From Petunia secreta (Eukaryota > Streptophyta > Magnoliopsida > Solanales > Solanaceae): a DNA stretch of 64,000 bases. Position 1 is the first letter of the stretch, and every line of letters begins with the position of its first letter. Below the pieces are notes generated by a model. The model made no database searches, had not been told where the DNA came from, and saw nothing but the letters and a program-made list of their open reading frames with translations. The position numbers and the translations under genes are program-made. The stretch covers positions 40,914,001-40,978,000 of the forward strand of contig JARKIP010000010.1 in the NCBI GenBank assembly GCA_029990175.1, written 5' to 3'. This document shows, piece after piece, positions 56,840 through 64,000 of this stretch.

Positions 56840-58461
56840 ATGGCTAATAGAACATTTGACATGGTTACTAAAATCCCTCAGTTACTCAGAGATTGGTGGG
56901 GAAACCTAAGCATAGATCAACAAGACCGAGTTAAATTTGTGTTGGGGAACCTGATTTCACTAATGGAGCACACTGCAATGAAAGGGATAGTAGAAGCAGC
57001 AGTACACTATTGGAATGCAGACCGAGCAGTTTTTCACTTTGGGAGTGTAGAGTTGACACCATTACTGGAAGAAATAGGCGGATTAACTCAATTACCATTC
57101 GAAAGTGAAGAAGTCTTGATGCCTCAGAACATTGCACCCGAAGAGTTCTTCGAAATGGTAGGGTTTAAGCCCGAGTTATGCACAGACAGTATAAGGCAGT
57201 CGGGAATTTCTTTGACTTCCCTTTACATCAAATTTGGGTATGGAGAAGCATTTCAAGAAGCCGAAGACTATTTCCGCATTAAGCAGGCAGAGTGGCAAGA
57301 GCGGAGGGTACTTGCTTTTGTCACCAGCATTTTAGGGACTGTCGTGTTTCCAGGACACAAAGGACGAGTTGATGTTTGCATGGTATCAATTGCCGATACC
57401 TTACTCAAGGACTTCAACAAGAAATACACTTTGGTACCGATGATTGTTGCAGAAATGTACCGAGCTCTAGAAAGGTGCAAGAAAGGTCCTGGTTTTTTTC
57501 GAAGGTTGTAATTTACTCCTACAAATTTGGTTGATGGAACATTTGCAAAAGATGAATAGCACAGAGCAAGCTTTCCATTCCATACCAAGAGAAAACTATA
57601 TCTTGACTCATACCGCCCGCATGGACAGTGCTCTTGAAAAGTAGGACCGGCCAACAACCACCGAAGGCTAGCACCACAGGCTTTCTCAGTTGACATCTGA
57701 AGACATACAATGGATGTTTGATTACTTTCCCAGCACAACAGTAATCACACGATCCGAAAGAGACTCATTTCTCATCTTAGTGGGCTTTAGAGGATTTTAC
57801 CCATACACTCCTTTAAGGGCACTTAGACAACCGAGGAGAAAGCAGATTGTACCCCAAAATTGCAGACATCAGAAGTTTCAAAGCTGATATTTTCGGATGA
57901 GTGATACCATTTAAAGACAAGATATTAGAACTTTGGAAAGCAAGGTATCGAATGGAATTTGAGACTATTGGACGAGACAGATTTGATGCAGGCTATGATG
58001 AAGATTATCCAGACTGGCTAAGGAAAGACATAGCAAAGGCAGTTCAACCAAGAGCAACAAAGAAAAGGAAAACAAATGCCGATGAATTGGAATCTGAGTG
58101 TAAGAGGCTACACAAACAACTGGCAAAGGCACGAGAGAAAATAACGAAGAAGAAAAGTTTGGTCGAAGCAAAGGACAAAGAAAAAGACAAATGGCGCAAT
58201 AAAGCAGAACTCCTGATAAAACGCATAGAGCCTATCGGTGTATGGGCTAGCGAAGGAATAAACTCTGTAGCTGACAAAGGAATAGAAGAGAAAGGAATGA
58301 AGGCTTGGGAAATGTTAAAGAACTTCACATTTGACATATCTCGGCTCTTGACTGATGCAGACAATATCATCTTCCAAGGATACTCGTCAGGGGCAAGTTC
58401 ATCCAATGAAGATTCGTCCGACGAGGAAGAAGATGAATCTTCTAAAGATGGATCAACATGA
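56840..58461 (+). pseudogene. DUF7745/plant-mobile-domain-like gene of unit B, broken
   Basis: The first frame (56840-57511, 223 codons) carries the whole conserved core: AAVHYWNADRAVFHFGSVEL, LLEEIGGLTQLPF, VTSILGTVVFPGHKGRVDV and VPMIVAEMYRALERCKKG. A T-run at 57493-57499 shifts the frame; coding resumes from 57501 but has TAG at 57642 and 57669. A second shift falls in a C run near 57852, and TGA lies at 57898. The last frame (57901-58461) has a Lys/Glu-rich predicted coiled coil (LESECKRLHKQLAKAREKIT) and an acidic Ser-rich tail. Domain order is core, linker, coiled coil, acidic tail. Its role in the element is unknown; it may replace gag. Confidence 0.65.
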
Positions 58462-60737
58462 AGAATGCTCGCTCAGGCCATGATCTGATTTCCTAGCAAT
58501 GTTTAGTCTTTTCCTTCTCTTACATTGTTTCAAATATCAACCATTGTAATAAAGGTCAATGTTTGATAAATGAAAATTCTCTTTTAGACTCCGCATTTTA
58601 TAGCAAATGAAATGATACATGTGGCACAAAGCACTTTTCAAATCATCGTGCGTAAAACGGTCCATTATATTATAGAATGCATTTCTTATCTGATATGTGT
58701 GTATTGCATGAATTTGCTTGGTTGCTCTAGGTCTCTTTCTACCTAAGTAAATCCCTTCCCAAAATCCAATCTCCTACCAAGGCGCCGCATCTCCTTACTC
58801 TATGCCCAAATCATGATATCAGAAATCTTTTGCGTGTCTTGATAATTCCCTATCCCTTATGAACTCAAAACCTATTATCCAAAAGCTTGGCTTAAGTTGA
58901 ATACCAACGCAGAATATTTGGGCAAGCAAAGCGCACTTATCAAGGATTTTTCAAAGCAAGAAGAGTTTGTAATAGCAGGCACTATACACATAAAGGGGAA
59001 ATTGACAGGACAAGAGATTTGTTGGTCAAACTCAAAGGCACGCATGACTTAGCGAAATACTTCGTTTTGACACAATGCCTGAGGATTATTTTGTCGGTCT
59101 AGTCCATATTGTAATACATTTAAGGCAATCCAAAATATTTCCAAACTTGCACATTCTCATGGCCAAAAAGACGTTCAAAGTGTTATCACAAGGTAATAAG
59201 AAAGTGAGAAATGATCGGAACACACTTGATGATACAAAGGTTTGTGCATAACAACCAAATTAGGAGGTTGATTCAATTTGGAAAAGAATACAAAGGCACC
59301 GTAACAAAGATTCCACTATATGACGGAGCTAGAAGCTCTTGCTGAGTATTGGAGGCATATCCCTACCAATTAGCAAGTGTGGGAAGAGACGATGATTTCA
59401 AGATGAAGCTATTTGAGACACTTACAAAACCATGCATTAATTTTATAACAGTCTTGACTGAAACATTGATCTAAGAATATACATGATGCACCGAGATTGG
59501 TCTCTTGGCAACAAAATCTATCTGACAAGCAAAAGCTAAGGCAAAGATTGAATTGCAGCAGTCGGTTGACAAGTATGAGAGACATTACGTATCTCTATCA
59601 AAGACACATGAGCATCATAACACACAAATTGGCAAGAAAGGATGACAAATGCACTAAGGTCTTGGTATTCGACAAAAGCTAACTTCCTTTTCAGTCATAT
59701 ATATACCCCTTACCTGAAATCCTTGTCAACTTTTGATTGAGATCTAACCAGACCCATCTTCTACTCAAGCAAACATCGTTCATCCGACCAAAATCCTTGT
59801 CTTAACTACTACATAAAGCACTCGAGCAATCTTTTAGAATCTCTATACAATTTTTCATAATCTCCAAATTCAAGTACTAATGTATCATCCGCTGTCGAGA
59901 CATTCTCTTAAACTATATGTGTTGTTTTTGCATCAAATTTTTGCTAAATGTCCTAACACAGTTTTGCGCATTTTATTACTCTATTACGGTCGCTTTGCAT
60001 CTGAACACTGAAATCGGTCAAGAATCTGCATTGAGAAAAAGCCGAAATGTCTAGCCGAGCTGAAAATATTTACCTTCTGGAACAAAGCCTTTCAAACGGC
60101 CAGCATGGGACACCGAATCCCAATTCCACTTCCGTACAACTTGTAGTATGAACGAACCAAAATCAGTTGACAATATACTTATACAAGAGTCGCAAGAGAA
60201 AACTCTAATCACTATACGACCAAAACTTGCAAAACTCACAGCCTCGCACCGTACCCCAACTTGCACCATAAACAATCTCCTCTCTTTCAAGACTTTCAAA
60301 GGCTCAACACAATCAAGGACATATGAAAAGACAAAACCTCACACCTTTACCCCTTTAGCTCACTCAGAAGATATTGCGACCAACAAACGAACTACTCCCT
60401 AGAGACCTATTCGGGATTTTGATCCAACAAAGATCTTCACCTATCACTCAAACATTCAATACCGTTACACCGCACAATACCCAGCACAACCCAAGACAAA
60501 TACAACTTTGGGGACAACCTCCACATCCGACAAATCCAACCTCAGTCTGAGAATACAAGTACCCACACAATCAGAGTCATCAATCATCACACTAAAGGAC
60601 GAGTGCAGATTCAAGCCAATACACTGGTGTTCGATGCAATGCAACCACTTTGTTTCAACTAAAGAATCTTTCTTTGAGAGCAGATTTTCCAACACAAACA
60701 CAAGATTCGCAGGCAATCACAACGGACATGATAGCAT

Positions 60738-61316
60738 CAGCCTCGTCAGGCTTATAATATGACGACCAGCCTCGTCAGGCTTATAATATGACGACCAGCC
60801 ACGTCAGGCTTAAAATATGACGACTAGCCCCGTCAGGCTTAGAAAATGACGACTAGCCTCGTCAGGCTTAGAAAATGACGAGTAGCCTCGTCAGGCTTAT
60901 AATATGACGATCAGCCACGTCATGCTTAGAATATGATGACCAGCCTCGTCAGGCTTAGAATATGACGACTAGCCACGTCAGGCTTAGAATATGACGACCA
61001 GCCTCGTCAGGCTTAGAATATGACGACTAGTCACGTCAAGCTTAGAATATGACGACAAGCCACGTCAGGCTTACAATATGATGATTAGCCACGTCAAGCT
61101 TAAAATATGACGACTAGCCACGTCAGGCTTAGAATATGACGACCAGCCACGTCAGGCTTAGAATATGACGACTAGCCTCGTCAGGCTTAAAATATGACGA
61201 CTAGCCACGTCAGGCTTAAAATATGACGACCAGCCACGTCAGGCTTAAAATATGACAATCAGCCACATCAGGCTTATAATATGATGATAAGCTCTGTCCG
61301 ACTTAAAATAGGACAA
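60738..61316. repeat. 29-bp tandem array, unit B, about 20 copies
   Basis: Same unit and flanks as 50227-50808, with a slightly different order of variants. Confidence 0.85.
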
Positions 61317-61747
61317 ACTCATATATTTTGTTTTGTAGGCACCACTATAATAGGCTCGTCCACCTTAGAATTGGACATACACACGTATTTTTGTTTATTT
61401 TACAGGCACTACCATGATATGATGATCTATCAAAGGCAATGAACTGGGGCAGAATTTTTGAGGATCCCCTCAAAAATTCCAAAAGACGCAAGGTGACACT
61501 GGGGCATAAATTTTTGAGGGACGAAGTACAGAAACTGGGAGTTCCCCGAAGAAAACTTGACCAAGGCCCAACATTCATGAAAGCATTATAAAAGCAGAAA
61601 AAATGACGACGTTTCTAGCGGCGTTGCAGACATGATAATGACATTTTATTTTTTAAGCACTTCACTTTATTTTTGTTCGCAGGGTACACAGCCCGGCGAC
61701 AGGCACTTTACTTTTGTTCGGAGGGCACACAGCCCGACGAGACAGAA

Positions 61748-62230
61748 AAAATAGCTCTTGACCAGGAGGCAAAATAGCTCTTGACGAGCAGGCAAACAGC
61801 TCCTGACAAGAAGGCAAAATAGCTCTTGACGAGCAGGCAAAATAGCTCTTGACAAGGAGGTAAAATAGCTCTTGACGAGCAGGCAAACAGCTCCTGACAA
61901 GAAGGCAAAATAGCTCCTGACGAGCAGGCAAAATAGCTCTTGACGAGCAGGCCAAAATAGCTCTTGACGAGCAGGCAAAATAGCTCCTGACAAGGAGGCA
62001 AAATATCTCCTGACGAGCAGGCAAAATAGCTCCCGACGAGGAGGCAAAATAGCTCCCGACGAGGAGGCGATATAGCTCCCGACGAGCAGGCAAAATAGCT
62101 CTTGACGAGCAGGCAAAATAGCTCTTGACGAGCAGGAAAAATAGCTCCTGACGAGCAGGCAAAATAGCTCTTGACAAGGAGGCGAAATAGCTCCCGACGA
62201 GCAGGCAAAATAGCTCTTGACGAGCAGGCA
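61748..62230. repeat. 23-bp tandem array, unit B, about 21 copies
   Basis: Same unit as 51237-51580, about six copies longer, with extra CTCCCGACGAGGAGG variants at about 62028-62085. Confidence 0.85.
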
Positions 62231-63462
62231 CTTATGATACACAAATATCTCATAACGAGAGACCACGACACATTGACAGTTGACAATCCAACGACACGAA
62301 AGTCCATTTTACATTTACAAATATTAACTGCAAAAGCTCACACTTTATTGCAGGAAACAGCGGGACAATGTTCCAAGGTATACAACCCGACACGACAAAC
62401 AATTATCTCCTGACGAGATGCACATAAATGAATATCTCCAGAGGAGAAGCATATATTTCCTAACACTCAAAGCACCTGGAAACAGACTAGACAACTACAT
62501 GACAAAAGAGAGCTCAACTTTACAGGGAGTTTACTTTATCATTATCTTTGGTTGTACTTATCCTACTTTTGTAGCAGGACACTCTCTGATCCCTCGACAT
62601 ACCCTTTCACAAATCCCTGCTCCATCTCACATACCCTTACACTCACACCCCCAGAAAATCACTACCCCACACGAAATTGTGCGATCAGCAAAACCTCAAA
62701 TGCATACTATGCACCATTCTAGAACACCATTCAAGAAGCTTAATCTCACAGACAAAGCTTTTGCTATACCCCCAAACTATCTATTTTGTCGAATTCCAAA
62801 GCTCTCAGAGCTAAAGTTCCCTACTCACACTTTTCATCCCTGATTGGATGCCAGTCTGTGTTCCTTCCTATCCAGGCCTATCTGTGTCAATCGTGCGTGT
62901 TCTCGTGCTTAATCGTGCCCATCTATTTGAATCGTGCACATTTATTGTGCTCCACTTCTCAACATTCTCCAGTTTGGTCAAGACAATATTGAAGGCAAGG
63001 TGACTCGATTATCGAGATGAAGTGGATACTATGTACGTGTAAACTCCTCTTTATGGTTGTGTCGTGCACCACATCTTCATAACTAGGATGATTACAGGCT
63101 CTTTTCCCACGCTCGATCTATTGACGATTAGCCTTCGATAGTGCCTTTGCTTTATGCTTCAATCATTCATCTTACTAAGAGGCAAAGCATACACAAATTT
63201 GAACTTCACATACTTGGATAAGTTCACTCTTGACACCTCAATCGTGCGTCATAAATATCTCACAGAGGCAACATGTTATTCTAGAACTACACACGGCCTG
63301 ATTCTCTTGAAACTCGAGATATGTAGGCAACTCAGAGACCGGGGTTCGACCAAAAACACCCCAAAACTCCCATTTCCCCTCCAATCATTTCGCCTACCAG
63401 TCGTAACAAAATTGGCTACTCCGTCAACTATCTTTGCCCGAAGACTCTTTCATCATCCCCGG

Positions 63463-63477
63463 GCAAAGAGGGGCAGC
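63463..63477 (+). promoter_or_regulatory. polypurine tract, unit B
   Basis: GCAAAGAGGGGCAGC directly before LTR3. Confidence 0.7.
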
Positions 63478-64000
63478 TGTTGACACCCAATTTCGTGCCT
63501 CCTTTTTTCATAATTGGCTATATTTAGCTTAAAGGTGCAATATTGACTGTTTGAACAAAATCTGCATTAGGAAACATGCATTTACCTGTGATTATCCACT
63601 AATTATGCATTATATACTTAATTGCGATTATATCATGTAATTCGGCATCATATAGGTTATATGAGAAGTATGTGTCAAGCTATGGTTATTTATGAAAAAT
63701 TACTGCATTTATAATATTTATTCATTATATGTGATTATTTACATTCAACTATTTTATATGTGCATTTTCTTATCTTTATACATAATATATATGCTAAAAT
63801 ATTTTTATTTATTTATTATTTATTTATTCATTTATTTATTTATTTATTTTGCACCGTTGAGTTAATTATCAGTCTAATATCTCAATCCAATTTTAATTCT
63901 TTAAAATTCTTTTAAAAGTTTAAATTGTTCCAAATCCTTCTTTTCCTTGAACCTAGACAGAGAGTGGTCCAAATACACTTCATAAAATTCTTCTATATTT
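63478..64000 (+). repeat. LTR3, first 523 bp
   Basis: It starts TGTTGACACCCAATTTCG and follows LTR2 closely to the window end. The window stops about 100 bp before the point where LTR1 and LTR2 differ by the 534-bp deletion. Confidence 0.85.

Larger units (their letters stand above)
58462..63460 (+). other. 3' untranslated part of unit B
   Basis: About 5 kb without a supportable protein. 58462-59495 is missing from unit A. The rest matches 48991-52816 except for satellite copy numbers. Confidence 0.5.
43982..64000 (+). mobile_element. two tandem non-autonomous Tat/Ogre-like LTR elements sharing an LTR
   Basis: Order: LTR1 43982-46652, internal A 46653-52830, LTR2 52831-54963, internal B 54964-63477, LTR3 63478 onward (cut by the window). 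All LTR starts read TGTTGACACCC, and both complete LTRs end GGGTGTCGATA, followed by the PBS TGGCGACTCCGCTGGGGA. Both internal regions end in a PPT-like AAAGAGGGGCAGC. There is no protease, reverse transcriptase or integrase; one DUF7745-like ORF is the only candidate protein. Internal A is B with a 2.2-kb deletion and different satellite copy numbers. Confidence 0.85.

Overview
This window is eukaryotic plant DNA made almost entirely of transposable elements. I see no intact host gene. The evidence is AT-rich sequence, LTR retrotransposons with plant-type primer-binding sites (initiator-Met tRNA TGGTATCAGAGC; TGGCGACTCCGCTGGGGA of Tat/Ogre-like elements), an L1-type LINE with a DUF4283-like ORF1, a FAR1-type MULE-derived gene and a DUF7745/plant-mobile-domain-like ORF. 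The repeat vocabulary (TGTTGACACCCAATTTTG LTR starts, CACGACCCGAAATCC, GTTGCGGCGTGCAACCC) looks solanaceous. That placement is an impression from memory, not a search result.

Layout. 1-2825: 5' end of a minus-strand Ty3/gypsy-like element (LTR, PBS, leader, start of gag). 3013-13991: a three-level nest, in which a small Mutator-like element with 9-bp target duplications contains a CACTA-like element with subterminal repeats, which contains a near full-length but decayed LINE (5505-10514, 12-bp target duplication); a hairpin element with a (TA)n core also lies in the CACTA-like unit. 14037-15034 and 15922-17510: two more Mutator-like elements of the same family, each with a perfect 9-bp target duplication. 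17968-30367: a decayed minus-strand Ty1/copia element, split by a young plus-strand Ty3/gypsy element (20802-28379) that is flanked by TGAGT. 30368-34518: AT-rich, gene-free, with one small MULE-like MITE candidate. 34524-39562: a complete non-autonomous gypsy-type element on the minus strand with a perfect TAAAC target duplication, a catalytically dead protease remnant and an acidic Cys-rich ORF. 39973-42145: a FAR1/FRS-type pseudogene. 42146-43981: a satellite-rich segment. 43982-64000: LTR-internal-LTR-internal-LTR, two tandem copies of a non-autonomous Tat/Ogre-like element sharing the middle LTR.

How the parts relate. The nested insertions give a relative order: MULE before CACTA before LINE on the left, and copia before gypsy in the middle. 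The intact gypsy (20802-28379) and the non-autonomous element (34524-39562) share terminal sequences (TGATGCG...TATCA), the PPT position inside the reading frame, the PPT-encoded tail and the stop codon inside the 3' LTR. They may be an autonomous/non-autonomous pair. The tandem Tat/Ogre-like pair carries no polymerase; it has one DUF7745-like ORF and three classes of tandem repeat that differ in copy number between the two units. Every coding region seen is a transposon protein or a pseudogene.
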